Assembly (NCBI RefSeq): GCF_008119665.1
Contig: NZ_CP043046.1
Location: 4,216,001-4,280,000, forward strand
Length of the DNA stretch: 64,000 bases
Direction: 5' to 3'
From: Pigmentiphaga aceris
GTDB taxonomy: Bacteria > Pseudomonadota > Gammaproteobacteria > Burkholderiales > Burkholderiaceae_B
In this document: piece after piece, positions 34,589 through 43,859 of the stretch
Position numbering within the stretch: position 1 is the stretch's first letter
Layout: the number at the start of each line of letters is the position of its first letter
Program-made: the position numbers and the translations under genes
Notes under the pieces: generated by a model
Databases searched by the model: none
What the model saw: the letters and a program-made list of their open reading frames with translations, nothing else
Told to the model about the DNA's origin: nothing

Positions 34589-35433
34589 GCGCCACGCCGA
34601 TTTCTCATGACCGTTCCCCGGGTGCTGCCCAGGAACCCGCATCCTCGCGCGGGGCCATCTGGTTCGACGCGCTTACCGGTAACGCAACGCCAGCCCAGGG
34701 TTATCCGACCACGTTGCTGGTGGCAGATGCCCCCTTTGCAGGTTCAGAGGCCCGCTTCATCAGCGTGGTGCCAGATGCCAACCACGCCTATCCCCGTGTG
34801 CGCAAAGGCGAAACCGGCGTCATCGAAGGCTGGGCAATTGCACAGGCCGTGCATGAAGTCATTGCCGCAGACCAAGGCAAGACACCGCGACCGATCATTG
34901 CGATTGTCGATGTGGCCAGTCAAGCCTACGGCCGACGCGAAGAAGCACTGGGGCTGCACCAGTCCCTGGCCGGGGCAGCAGGTGCCTATGCCGAAGCACG
35001 CCTGGCCGGTCACCCGGTGATTGCGCTGTTGGTGGGCAAGGCGATGTCAGGTGCCTTCCTGGCCCACGGCTACCAGGCCAATCGTCTGATTGCACTGGAT
35101 GATGTCGGTGTGCAGGTCCACGCGATGGGCAAGTCAGCGGCGGCGCGCATCACCATGCGCAGTGTGGAAGACCTGGAACGCCTGGCGGCCACCGTGCCGC
35201 CAATGGCTTACGACATTTCTGCCTATGCAACCCTGGGGCTTTTGTGGCGCTTGGTGGAGGTTAGCAACGCGCAGCAACCAGGCACGGCAGACTTGGCGCA
35301 GGTGGACACGGTCTTGCGTGATGCGCTTGCTGATATCCAGGCGGACCCGACACGTGGTCTGGCCAGTCGGCTGGGCGCGGAAAACCGCCAGGCTTCGGCA
35401 CGGGTACGCGCCAAGCTTCGGGCGCAGTGGTGA
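34585..35433 (+). CDS. mdcE: Malonate decarboxylase gamma subunit
   Basis: The 282-residue MdcE is the second carboxyltransferase-fold subunit. It carries DVASQAYGRREEALGLHQ near 105, LLVGKAMSGAFLAHGYQA near 150 and VQVHAMGKSAAARITMRS near 175, all characteristic. It starts within an ATGA overlap with mdcD and its end overlaps mdcG, so beta and gamma subunits are translationally coupled as expected for a stoichiometric pair. Confidence 0.95.
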   Translation: MSATPISHDRSPGAAQEPASSRGAIWFDALTGNATPAQGYPTTLLVADAPFAGSEARFISVVPDANHAYPRVRKGETGVIEGWAIAQAVHEVIAADQGKTPRPIIAIVDVASQAYGRREEALGLHQSLAGAAGAYAEARLAGHPVIALLVGKAMSGAFLAHGYQANRLIALDDVGVQVHAMGKSAAARITMRSVEDLERLAATVPPMAYDISAYATLGLLWRLVEVSNAQQPGTADLAQVDTVLRDALADIQADPTRGLASRLGAENRQASARVRAKLRAQW

Positions 35434-36140
35434 ACTCGGTCCGCGCGCACGATCTGTTGTGGCTGGGCTTACCGGGTGCGCTGCAGACTGCACCTGAAGC
35501 CGCTGGCGAAAGCGGCCATGCCGCCTTGCTTGACCGTGCGCCTTGGCTGACTCCGGCATGGCTGGCCGACGCCCCGGTCGTGGTGCGCCGGGCAGCTGGC
35601 CCGGCAGGCTGGTTGCCGGTTGGCCTGCGCGGCCGCTTGCGTGCTGAACGCTGCGCGGCTTGGTTGCCCGCACGCACGGTACGACGCTGCGTCACACCGG
35701 AACATATCGCACGGAGCCAGGCATGGCGCGAGCCTTCTGCCTCGCAGCAGGTGGCTGCCGTGGCGGCCATCGGGCCGATTGCGGCCGTGCTGAATGATGA
35801 AGGCGTGCGCTGGGGGATTGGCGGCGGCGTGGGGTTTGCGCTGGCAACCAACCTGCCGGTGCTGCGGCCCGACAGTGACCTGGACCTGATCGTGCGCGCC
35901 GATGATGAAGACGAATTCATGCGTGCGGCACGAGCACTGAACAAGGTGCTGGACAACATTGCCGACACCACCACCGCCCCAATCCGCATCGACGTGCAGA
36001 TCGACACGCCAGCGGGTGGCTTTGCATTTGCCGAATGGCAACGCACGGGTGGCCCGGTGATGCTCAAGACGGCGGATGGTCCGCTGTTGCTCTCAGACCC
36101 CTGGCAGGTGGAAATCACGACCCCGATGACGGTCTCATGA
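35427..36140 (+). CDS. mdcG: Phosphoribosyl-dephospho-CoA transferase (holo-MdcC synthase)
   Basis: The product of up to 237 residues is a nucleotidyltransferase that transfers the prosthetic group from triphosphoribosyl-dephospho-CoA to MdcC. The nucleotidyltransferase core is visible at GVRWGIGGGVGFALAT and PDSDLDLIVRADD, with the two metal-binding Asp residues in DLDL. The start is one of two adjacent GTG codons overlapping the mdcE stop. The N-terminal half has HDLLWLGLPGAL and PVVVRRA, usual for MdcG. Confidence 0.92.
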   Translation: MVNSVRAHDLLWLGLPGALQTAPEAAGESGHAALLDRAPWLTPAWLADAPVVVRRAAGPAGWLPVGLRGRLRAERCAAWLPARTVRRCVTPEHIARSQAWREPSASQQVAAVAAIGPIAAVLNDEGVRWGIGGGVGFALATNLPVLRPDSDLDLIVRADDEDEFMRAARALNKVLDNIADTTTAPIRIDVQIDTPAGGFAFAEWQRTGGPVMLKTADGPLLLSDPWQVEITTPMTVS

Positions 36141-36153
36141 GATCCTTGACGCC

Positions 36154-37140
36154 ATGAGCACCCTCTTCACGTTTCCCGGCCAGGGCGCGCAGCGCGCTGG
36201 CATGCTGCACGCCCTGCCCGATTGCCCGACTGTGCATGCCACCCTGGCAGATGCGGCGGCCGCCCTGAATGCGCTGCAAGCCGACGTGTCGAATCCGGCC
36301 TCTCGTCATGTGCAGTCGCTGGGCTCACTGGCCGATCTGGACGGTGCCACCAGCCTGGAAAGCACCGTTGCCACCCAGCTCTGCCTGCTGATTGCAGGGG
36401 TTGCCTCGGCCAACGCCGCCAGTGACGCGGGCGGCGCACCGGATGCCGTAGCGGGGCTTTCCATCGGCGCGTATGCCGCGGCAGTGGTCGCGGGCGTCAT
36501 GGACCTGGAAGCGGCAATCAAACTGGTTGCCCTGCGGGGCGGCTTGATGGCCGAAGCCTACCCGCAAGGCTATGGCATGACCGCAATCCTGGGCATGCCG
36601 CAATCGGCGCTGGAACCGCTGATCGCCAGCATTCATACGCCTGACACGCCCGTATACCTGGCCAACATCAATGCGCCGTTGCAGTTGGTGGTGGCTGGCG
36701 AACATGGTGCTCGCCATCGGCTTGGTGCGCTGGCCTTGGCGCAGGGCGCTCGGGCCATTCGCGAGATCGCGATTGCCGTGCCGTCGCACTGCGCGCTGCT
36801 CGATGCCCCGGCAGAAACCTTGCGTATCGCCGTGCAGAAGACCAGCTTGCGCCCACCGCGCCTGCGCTATTACAGCGCCAGCGCTGCCCGCGCGGTACGT
36901 GACCCGGCGGCAATCGGTCTGGACCTGGCCCACAACATGGCAAGCCTGGTGCGCTGGCACGAAACATCCGTATTGGCCTGGGAAGTTGGTGCACGCCTGT
37001 TCGTGGAAATGTCCCCGGGCAAGGTGCTGACCCGCCTGTGCACCGAAGCCTTGCCCGATGCTCGCACCGTGGCAATCGATGACACCCGTCTGGACACCGT
37101 TGCAGCACTGATGGCACGCGAGCGCGTCAGGGTTGATTGA
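36154..37140 (+). CDS. mdcH: Malonyl-CoA:MdcC transacylase
   Basis: The 328-residue acyltransferase loads malonyl onto the carrier protein to start the catalytic cycle. It is a FabD-like enzyme: FTFPGQGAQRAGMLHAL at the N-terminus, the nucleophile elbow AGLSIGAYAAAVVAG near 105, LVVAGEHGARHRL near 175 and VPSHCALLDAP with the catalytic His. It follows mdcG by 13 bases and is the last gene of the operon; a repeat and a hairpin follow. Confidence 0.94.
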   Translation: MSTLFTFPGQGAQRAGMLHALPDCPTVHATLADAAAALNALQADVSNPASRHVQSLGSLADLDGATSLESTVATQLCLLIAGVASANAASDAGGAPDAVAGLSIGAYAAAVVAGVMDLEAAIKLVALRGGLMAEAYPQGYGMTAILGMPQSALEPLIASIHTPDTPVYLANINAPLQLVVAGEHGARHRLGALALAQGARAIREIAIAVPSHCALLDAPAETLRIAVQKTSLRPPRLRYYSASAARAVRDPAAIGLDLAHNMASLVRWHETSVLAWEVGARLFVEMSPGKVLTRLCTEALPDARTVAIDDTRLDTVAALMARERVRVD

Positions 37141-37218
37141 TCGCTTGCGGCGGCCAGTGTTCAAGCCGCTGCGAGTGCGGAATTAGACATCGCACTTAAA
37201 AAACCCGAGCGTGAAAAA

Positions 37219-37290
37219 TTGGGACTAAAAGCTTGGAACTAGAAGCTTGGGACTAAAAGCCTGGCGCTTACAAGCTTGAAACTCCCAAGC
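37219..37290 (+). repeat. 14-bp tandem repeat downstream of mdcH
   Basis: TTGGGACTAAAAGC occurs at 37219-37232 and 37247-37260 with TTGGAACTAGAAGC between them. Two diverged 15-base units ending in AAGC follow at 37261-37275 and 37276-37290. The unit is unrelated in sequence to the one before mdcD. It lies 78 bases after the mdcH stop. Confidence 0.85.
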
Positions 37291-37300
37291 CTCCGCACTC

Positions 37301-37346
37301 AAGGTGGGGCATTCAGATCGTTCCACCGATCATCCGCCCCACCCTT
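37301..37346. terminator. Terminator-like hairpin between mdcH and the carrier gene
   Basis: AGGTGGGGC (37302-37310) faces GCCCCACC (37336-37343), with GATCG/CGATC (37317-37321, 37327-37331) paired inside the loop. It sits between convergent genes; there is no strong U-tract. Confidence 0.55.
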
Positions 37347-37353
37347 CAAACCC

Positions 37354-38712
37354 TCACCACACCACAAACAGCAGCCACACCACCACAGGCGCAACCAGCG
37401 TCACGACCCCGCCGTAGATCATCAGCTGTTTCAGGAACACCTGCCGGTCGATGCCTCGTGCATTTGCCAGCACCAGCGCGCCATTGGTCGAGAACGGGCT
37501 GACATCAACGATGGTAGACGCCACCGCCATGGCCGCGATGAAGCCAACCGCGCTCACACCCGTTCCCTGTTGCAGGAACGGCACCGCCAGCGGAATCAAG
37601 GACCCCAGCACTGCCGTTGACGAGGCAAAGGCAGATACCACGGCACCGATGAAGCAGAGCAGCAAGGCGGCAATCAATGGCGAGGTCAGGCCCGCCACGC
37701 TATGCCCCACGAAGTCGATGGTGCCCATCTTGTCGAGCACACCCACATAGGTGCTGACACCCACGATCAACATGATTTCCGGCCACGACACCTGACCGAT
37801 AGCGCGCTTTTGCAGATTCGGCGAGAAGAGCGTCAGCACCAGACCGATGGTGATCGACACAAAACCGATGTCGAGTCGGAAGTACAAGGTGAGCACTGCA
37901 AGCAGAATCAGCCCGAACACCATGGCGCACTGTTCGAACGAGCCATCGCGCTTGGCAGCCGGTGCAGCCATTGCCGCATCGTCGTCAGCCGGGGCGTGGA
38001 ATTCCGCTTCGTCGCCCGAATCGCCATAAACCTGCGAACCACGCTGCGCGATGGTGACCGGTGCCGTGCGAATGACCGAGCGGCGCTCCGGCGGCACCAC
38101 CGGTTCGCGCATCAGTCGCAGGCCACCCAGCGTGAAGAACAGCAGCGCGGCAACCGCCAGGTTCACGCCCAGGCTGGCAAACGCGGTTGTCAGTTCGCTC
38201 AAAGGCAAGCCGGCTTTCTCGACCACACGGTTGGTGATGCCACCGTAAATGCTGATCGGCGAGAACCCGCCGCCCTGCGCGCCGTGCACCACCATCAAGC
38301 CCATCATCAAGGGGCTGATCTTGTATTTGGCGGCGAAGCCCAGTGCAATCGGTGCGACGATGGCCACGGCACCGGGGCTGACTGCACCGACCCCGGTCAA
38401 GGCTGCGGTGATGAAGAACATTACCCACGGAATGGCGGCAATGCGCCCGCGCACCAGCCGCACGCCCAGCCGTACCAGCCAGTCGATGGTGCCGTTGTTC
38501 TGGGCCAGTGCGAACAGATAAGTAATGCCAACCAGCGTCAGGAACAGCTCGGCCGGGAAGCCGGCCATGATGGCTTTGGTCGACATGCCGGCGAACAGCG
38601 TGCCGACAAGAAACGCGCCGACAAAGGCGATGACACCCATGTTGATCGGCAACAGCGTGGCCAGCAAAAACATCGCGGCCAGCACGTAAATGGAAAGCAT
38701 ATGGGATGACAT
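37354..38712 (-). CDS. MatC-type dicarboxylate (malonate) carrier
   Basis: The 452-residue protein from the ATG at 38712 has about eleven predicted helices. The N-terminal part matches the MatC N-terminal domain, with LATLLPINMGVIAFVGAFLVGTL and GFPAELFLTLVGITYLFALA. PGAVAIVAPIALGFAAKY and VVHGAQGGGFSPISIYG follow. The second half contains FASSTAVLGSLIPLAVPF and VDVSPFSTNGALVLANA, as in ion-coupled dicarboxylate carriers. A polar loop of about 60 residues near the middle separates the halves. Facing the malonate decarboxylase operon, it is the likely malonate uptake system in place of MdcF or MdcLM. Confidence 0.87.
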   Translation of the reverse strand: MSSHMLSIYVLAAMFLLATLLPINMGVIAFVGAFLVGTLFAGMSTKAIMAGFPAELFLTLVGITYLFALAQNNGTIDWLVRLGVRLVRGRIAAIPWVMFFITAALTGVGAVSPGAVAIVAPIALGFAAKYKISPLMMGLMVVHGAQGGGFSPISIYGGITNRVVEKAGLPLSELTTAFASLGVNLAVAALLFFTLGGLRLMREPVVPPERRSVIRTAPVTIAQRGSQVYGDSGDEAEFHAPADDDAAMAAPAAKRDGSFEQCAMVFGLILLAVLTLYFRLDIGFVSITIGLVLTLFSPNLQKRAIGQVSWPEIMLIVGVSTYVGVLDKMGTIDFVGHSVAGLTSPLIAALLLCFIGAVVSAFASSTAVLGSLIPLAVPFLQQGTGVSAVGFIAAMAVASTIVDVSPFSTNGALVLANARGIDRQVFLKQLMIYGGVVTLVAPVVVWLLFVVW

Positions 38713-38949
38713 GGCGTCCTCGACCGTGGGTGCGGCAAGCGGCGTGAAAATGGGACGACCGGAGTCCGGCCGCCCTCGATATGCGCCACACCGTATCGCG
38801 CGCCCTGCGCCCGGATCAATTACGCTTGGACCAATACCATTACGCGGGACGAAACGATTGCCGCATCGCCGCAGGGAACGCCGTGCGGGCCTGCGGGATT
38901 CCTCGGGGGCCACCAGTCGGCACTATCCGCCCACCGGCACGACCATGAT

Positions 38950-39861
38950 CTAGGTCGTCGACACTGCCATGCGGCACGCGGCCGCGAGCGCAAGCAGATT
39001 CGGGTCGCGTTCGCGAGCGCGTTTGAAACTCAGGCAGATGGTCTGCCGCATGGCATAGCGCGAATCGAGCGGGATCATCTGCAGACGATGCCCAGCCACC
39101 CCACGCACCCGACCAGGCAGCAAGGTGCAGCCAATCCCGCCGCTGACCAGATTCATCAAGGTGTAGATGTCGTCCACACGCATGGTGATGGTCGGCTCGA
39201 ACCCGGCAATGCGAAACGCTTCCATGAACCCACGGTAAGTGGCAAAACCTGCGCTCAGGGTAACGAAGCGCTCGCCCGCGCACTGGCGCAAGTCGATGCA
39301 AGTTTTGCCCGCGTAGGCGGAATCGGCCGGTGCAGCGAAGAAGATGTCGTCCTCGAACAAGACGATGGATTCGATTTCCGGCTCGGGCTCGGGCATGGCG
39401 GTCAGGATGGCGTCCAGCTCACCCTGGCGCAGCTGATTCAGCAAGTCATCGTTGGACCCCGGCACCAGTTCGACATGCAGTTCGGGCCTGCGCAGCTTGA
39501 TGCCACGCAAGACCTCGGGGACGGTGGTGGCGGTCAGCGAAAACAGTGAGCCGATACGCAGGCGACCAGCGGAATAACCCGCCGCCTCGCGCGTCTTGCG
39601 AATCGCCTGGTGCATGTCGGCAATCAGGTTGCGGGCGGCTTCGGCCAACACCTGTGCCGCGTCGGTCGGCACCAGATTACGGCCTTCGTGGCGAAACAGC
39701 GTGCAGTGCATGCCGGCTTCCAGCGAATGCAGCGCGCGGTGCACGCTGACCGTGCTGATATCCAGCCGTTCGGCGGCACGCGCCAGGCTGCCGGCCTCTA
39801 GATAGGCCAGCAACACTTCCAGTTTGCGAAAGGTGATCTCTTCACTGATGCGCAGTTGCAT
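38950..39861 (-). CDS. mdcR: LysR-type regulator, MdcR-like
   Basis: The 303-residue protein from the ATG at 39861 has an N-terminal LysR helix-turn-helix (AGSLARAAERLDISTVSVHRAL). A substrate-binding domain follows, with AGRLRIGSLFSLTATTVPEVL, LDAILTAMPEPEPEIES and LVSGGIGCTLLPGRVRGVAG. It lies upstream of and on the same strand as the MatC-type carrier, 237 bases away, and beside the malonate decarboxylase operon, as mdcR does elsewhere. Control of mdcA and the carrier is inferred. Confidence 0.82.
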   Translation of the reverse strand: MQLRISEEITFRKLEVLLAYLEAGSLARAAERLDISTVSVHRALHSLEAGMHCTLFRHEGRNLVPTDAAQVLAEAARNLIADMHQAIRKTREAAGYSAGRLRIGSLFSLTATTVPEVLRGIKLRRPELHVELVPGSNDDLLNQLRQGELDAILTAMPEPEPEIESIVLFEDDIFFAAPADSAYAGKTCIDLRQCAGERFVTLSAGFATYRGFMEAFRIAGFEPTITMRVDDIYTLMNLVSGGIGCTLLPGRVRGVAGHRLQMIPLDSRYAMRQTICLSFKRARERDPNLLALAAACRMAVSTT

Positions 39862-40002
39862 GCCGTTCCTGGTGGATAAGCCGCCCGCACACCGATCTGC
39901 GCACGACGGGCGTCGTCGACGCTGGGGCTTTTTACCAGATGGCCAGCGCTTGCCGATACGGGACAACCCTTACGCATCGCCACGTGGCAGGACAAAAAGC
40001 GA

Positions 40003-41091
40003 TCAGCTCATTCGTTCGTTGTCCAGAAATAGCCAGCGCGGTCGCGCGTGACGCACGCAACGCAGCGAAGACACGGCCGCGTCTACCGGTGCGCGCCGCT
40101 TGCCACGCGGAGTTCGCAGCGCGCCTGCAGGAATGGCCGCCTGACCCGGGCGCGGCAAAGACCCTGCCCGGCCCAGCAGTTCACGCGCTTCCTGTGCCTG
40201 CGACCCGACCTGTTCGCGCACCCAGTTCATGAACAGACGGAATGCCGGCAGGTTGCTTTTCTCTGGCGTGGCGCACAGGTAGTAGCCGTCGCGCCCGGTG
40301 TAACGGCGGCCCAGCGGCTCGACCAGTGCGCCGCTGCGCAGTTCTTCTTCGATCAGGCAGGTCGGCACCACGCCTACCCCCACACTGGACACAGCCGCGC
40401 GGATGATCAACGAATATTGGTTGAAGCGCGGGCCGAACAGTCCGTTGATGTCTTCCGGCACCTGGTTGTCGATCAGCCATTCCTTCCACGCATGCGGCAC
40501 TTCCACGTGCTGCAGCAAGGTGGCCCGCGCAAGCGCCTCGGTGCTGGTGAAATTCAACGAATCGCGCATGCCGGGGCTGCAAATGATGCTGGTTTCGCGC
40601 CCCGTCAGGTATTCGGCTTCGGCATCCGGCCACTCGCCAGTCCCGAATTGGATGGCGGCATCGAGTTCGTAGGACGACGAGAAATCGTGCAGATGTTCAT
40701 GCCGGACAAAATTCAGGCTGACATCGGGCAGGCTCTGCTGAAAATGCCCCAGCCGGGGAAACAGCCACTGGATCACGAAGGTAGGCGACACCGACAGATT
40801 CAGCACGCCACCCGTCCCCCGGTGCGACATCAGGTGCGCGGTGGCGGTTTCCAGCTGCTTCATCGCCGGGCGCGTGGCGTTCAGGTATGTCAAACCCGCA
40901 TGGGTCAGCTCCAGCCCTTTGGGCCGGCGCAAGAACAACATGGTGCCCAGGAACTGTTCCAGCCCGGCAATGTGCCGACTGATGGCACCCTGCGTGACAC
41001 AAAGCTCTTGTGCTGCCTGGGTAAAGCTCAGATGGCGTGCCGCCGCATGGAAAGCGCTCAGCTCGGAGAGAGAAGGACAAAGACGACGCAA
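40003..41091 (-). CDS. GcvA-like LysR regulator with a C-terminal extension
   Basis: The 362-residue product is read from a TTG at 41091 (LRRLCPSLSELSAF), which has GGAG seven bases upstream. The only in-frame ATG is at 41202, inside the divergent promoter. The helix-turn-helix is ARHLSFTQAAQELCVTQGAIS; the effector domain includes LNLSVSPTFVIQWLFPRLGHF and VGVGVVPTCLIEEELRSG. A Pro/Arg-rich tail of about 70 residues follows the normal family end at VREQVGSQ, so it is longer than the usual 300. It is divergent from the amidohydrolase and Liv operon and probably controls them. Confidence 0.8.
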   Translation of the reverse strand: MRRLCPSLSELSAFHAAARHLSFTQAAQELCVTQGAISRHIAGLEQFLGTMLFLRRPKGLELTHAGLTYLNATRPAMKQLETATAHLMSHRGTGGVLNLSVSPTFVIQWLFPRLGHFQQSLPDVSLNFVRHEHLHDFSSSYELDAAIQFGTGEWPDAEAEYLTGRETSIICSPGMRDSLNFTSTEALARATLLQHVEVPHAWKEWLIDNQVPEDINGLFGPRFNQYSLIIRAAVSSVGVGVVPTCLIEEELRSGALVEPLGRRYTGRDGYYLCATPEKSNLPAFRLFMNWVREQVGSQAQEARELLGRAGSLPRPGQAAIPAGALRTPRGKRRAPVDAAVSSLRCVRHARPRWLFLDNERMS

Positions 41092-41252
41092 ACGATTTCT
41101 CCATGAGGAAAGCTCATGATGCAGTGAGTTTATGTCGATTGTCCGTATGAACGCCACGGCGCAATATGCATATACGGCAATACTTTGTAGTACATGCGGC
41201 AATGCACCACATGAGTGAATTGCATAGCGCCTCCCTCACTGGATATGCACCA

Positions 41253-42479
41253 ATGACGACTCTTTTCATTCGCGGCGGCAATGTGCTGGACGTCGAATCG
41301 CTCACTTACCAGGCTGGCGCGTCAGTGCTGGTGGAAGACGGGCGCATCACCGCCATCGGGTCGGACCTGACCGCCCCGGCTGACGCCACCGTGATCGACG
41401 CCACTGGCAAGACCGTCATGCCCGGCATGATCGACTGTCATGTCCACGTGGTCGCAGCCCACCTGAACCTGGGCCTGAACGGCAACGTGCCGAACGCCTT
41501 TGCCACCATGCGCGCCATCCCGATTCTGGGCGGCATGCTGAAGCGCGGCTTCACCACCGTGCGTGACGCGGGCGGTGCCGACTGGACGCTGGCTGAAGCC
41601 ACCCGCACCGACCTGATCCAAGGTCCGCGCATCTTCTCGTCGGGCCGCGCCTTGTCGCAGACCGGCGGTCACGGTGACTTCCGCGCCCGTACCGACATTC
41701 TGGAACCCTGCGCCTGCTCGCAGAAAGTGGGCAGCATTGCCCGCGTGGTCGACGGTGTGGACAACCTGCGCGTGGCCGTGCGTGAAGAAATGCTCAAGGG
41801 TGCGAACCAGATCAAGATCATGGCCTCGGGTGGCGTGGCCTCGCCCAACGACCCGATCCACTTCCTGGGTTACTCGGAAGACGAAGTGCGCGCCGTGGTG
41901 GAAGAAGCCGGCAACGCAGGCACTTACGTGATGGCCCACGCCTACACGCCGAAGGCCATTTCCCGCGTGGTGAAATTGGGCGTGCGCACCATCGAACACG
42001 GCAACCTGGTCGACGCGGAAACCGCTGCCCTGATGGCAGAGAAAGGCGCGTTCATGGTGCCGACGTTGGTGACCTACGAAGCGCTGGCCAGCGAAGGCGA
42101 AAGCCTGGGCCTGCCGCCGGAATCGGTTGCCAAGATCGAAACCGTGCGCGCCACCGGCAAGGCCGCGCTGCGCCTGCTGCAAGATGCAGGCGTGAAAATG
42201 GGCCTGGGTTCCGATCTGCTGGGTGCCTCGCACCGCTTCCAGTCGGACGAGCTGCGCATCCGTGCCGACATTCTGGGCAACGGCCCGGTACTGCAACAAG
42301 CCACCCTGGTTGGCGCGGAAATTCTGGGCATGACGGGCCAGTTGGGCGTGATCAAGACTGGCGCAATCGCCGACCTGCTGGTGGTCGACGGTGACCCGCT
42401 GGCAGACATTTCCTGCCTGCTGGGCCAGGGCGACCATATCCAGAACGTGGTGAAGGACGGCAAGGCGTACACGCACTGA
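41253..42479 (+). CDS. Imidazolonepropionase-like amidohydrolase
   Basis: The 408-residue metal hydrolase from the ATG at 41253 has the amidohydrolase plan: GMIDCHVHVVAAH (metal-binding His-x-His) near 65, NQIKIMASGG (carboxylated Lys) near 195, VMAHAYTPKA and RTIEHGNLVD (His ligands), and KMGLGSDLLGASH (catalytic Asp). Relatives act on prolyl dipeptides, cyclic imides or organophosphates. Placed just before a complete amino-acid-type ABC importer, it probably hydrolyses the imported compound, perhaps a peptide or N-acyl amino acid. No signal peptide is seen, so it is cytoplasmic. Confidence 0.88.
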   Translation: MTTLFIRGGNVLDVESLTYQAGASVLVEDGRITAIGSDLTAPADATVIDATGKTVMPGMIDCHVHVVAAHLNLGLNGNVPNAFATMRAIPILGGMLKRGFTTVRDAGGADWTLAEATRTDLIQGPRIFSSGRALSQTGGHGDFRARTDILEPCACSQKVGSIARVVDGVDNLRVAVREEMLKGANQIKIMASGGVASPNDPIHFLGYSEDEVRAVVEEAGNAGTYVMAHAYTPKAISRVVKLGVRTIEHGNLVDAETAALMAEKGAFMVPTLVTYEALASEGESLGLPPESVAKIETVRATGKAALRLLQDAGVKMGLGSDLLGASHRFQSDELRIRADILGNGPVLQQATLVGAEILGMTGQLGVIKTGAIADLLVVDGDPLADISCLLGQGDHIQNVVKDGKAYTH

Positions 42480-42614
42480 AAGCACGGCAGAAAGCGCGGC
42501 AAAACGCGCGATGACATGAATCCATCACGTGTTCTGCACGTATTTATATAGATCGCCGGCAAGACTGGAAATACCAGACAACAAGCAAGACCAATCCATA
42601 CCAAAGGAAGAGAC

Positions 42615-43841
42615 ATGGACCGCAGAAGTTTCGTCAAGCTGAGCGCCGCCGCCGCGGCAGTACAACTGTTGCCCTCGCTGAGCTTTGCGCAGGAAGGCGG
42701 CACCTTCCGCATTGGCGCGCTGACCCCGATCACCGGCGCTGGCAGCCCCTACGGCCCGGGCATGCAACAGGCCATCCGCCTGGCAGTCGATGAAGTCAAT
42801 GCAGCTGGCGGCGTAGCCGGCATGAAGCTCGAACTGATCACGGAAGACTCGCAGACCAAGCCTGACGCCGCCGTCCTGGCCGCCAAGAAGCTGATCGAAG
42901 TCAATAAGGTCCAGGCCATTCTGGGCACCTGGTCGTCGGGCGTGACGCTGGCAGTCATGCCGCTGACCGACGCTGCCGGCATCATCGAGATGAACGTGTC
43001 GGGTGCACCGGCAATCTCGACGCTGGACACCAAGGATCTGGTGTGGCGCTTCCAGGCAACCAACGACCGCTTCGGCGCTGCGTTTGCCGAAATCTGCACC
43101 AAGCGCGGCTTCAAGCGCCCGGCCACCATGGCTTTCAACAACGCCTCGGGTCTGGGCAATGTGAACGGCTTCAAGAAAGCCTGGGAAGCGCGCGGCAACA
43201 AGGTCGTGGCCGAAGTGGTGTACGAACCCAATCGCCCCAGCTATCGCAGCGAACTGCAAAAAGTGCTGGATGCCAAGCCCGACGTCATCGTCACCGGTTC
43301 CTACCTGCCGGACAGCACGATCATCTTGCGCGAGTGGTTCCAGGCCGGCGCTGAAAACAAGTGGATCATGCCGGGTTGGGCAGCCGGCCCGGATCTGGTG
43401 AAGGCACTGGGCAACGAAGTCTGCGAAGGCGTGATCTCGGTGGAAACCGTGTCCAACGAAGGCAGCGATGCCTACAAGGCCTTCGACGCTGCCTACACCA
43501 AGGCCATGGGCCGCTCGGCTGGCAGCAACATCTACGCCGCCATGGCCTACGACATGGTGATCTCGCTGGCCCTGGCTATCGAAGCAGCCGGTGCCAAAGC
43601 CGACATCGCCACCATCAACGGCAAGATCCGTGAAGTGTCGAACCCGCCGGGCGACGCGGTGTACTCGTTTGCCAGCGGCAAGGCAGCCCTCGCGGCCAAG
43701 AAGAAGATCAACTACGAAGGCGCATCCAGCAAGCTGGACTTCGACAAGTTCGGCGACACCACGCCTGACTTCGGCGTGTTCGTGATCGAAAAGGGCCAGC
43801 TGGTCCGTCGCGACGTCGTTTCCATCGCTGCGGCTGTCTGA
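42615..43841 (+). CDS. Liv-type ABC transporter substrate-binding protein (first system)
   Basis: The 408-residue periplasmic binding protein starts with MDRRSFVKLSAAAAAVQLLP, a Tat-like twin-arginine leader ending near SFAQ. The mature part follows the type I periplasmic fold: FRIGALTPITGAGSPYGPGM, VDEVNAAGGVAGMKLELITED, and later VIVTGSYLPDSTIILREWF. Residues are usual for HAAT-family receptors of branched-chain amino acids, amides or aromatic acids; the ligand is unknown. It is followed by a strong hairpin and then permease genes. Confidence 0.92.
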   Translation: MDRRSFVKLSAAAAAVQLLPSLSFAQEGGTFRIGALTPITGAGSPYGPGMQQAIRLAVDEVNAAGGVAGMKLELITEDSQTKPDAAVLAAKKLIEVNKVQAILGTWSSGVTLAVMPLTDAAGIIEMNVSGAPAISTLDTKDLVWRFQATNDRFGAAFAEICTKRGFKRPATMAFNNASGLGNVNGFKKAWEARGNKVVAEVVYEPNRPSYRSELQKVLDAKPDVIVTGSYLPDSTIILREWFQAGAENKWIMPGWAAGPDLVKALGNEVCEGVISVETVSNEGSDAYKAFDAAYTKAMGRSAGSNIYAAMAYDMVISLALAIEAAGAKADIATINGKIREVSNPPGDAVYSFASGKAALAAKKKINYEGASSKLDFDKFGDTTPDFGVFVIEKGQLVRRDVVSIAAAV

Positions 43842-43859
43842 TCGCGTTTTTGCTCTCTC

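Noticed and set aside
33259..37290. A possible CRISPR-like array in the malonate operon
   Set aside because: Units are 11-15 bases, directly abutting and without spacers; these are short tandem repeats.
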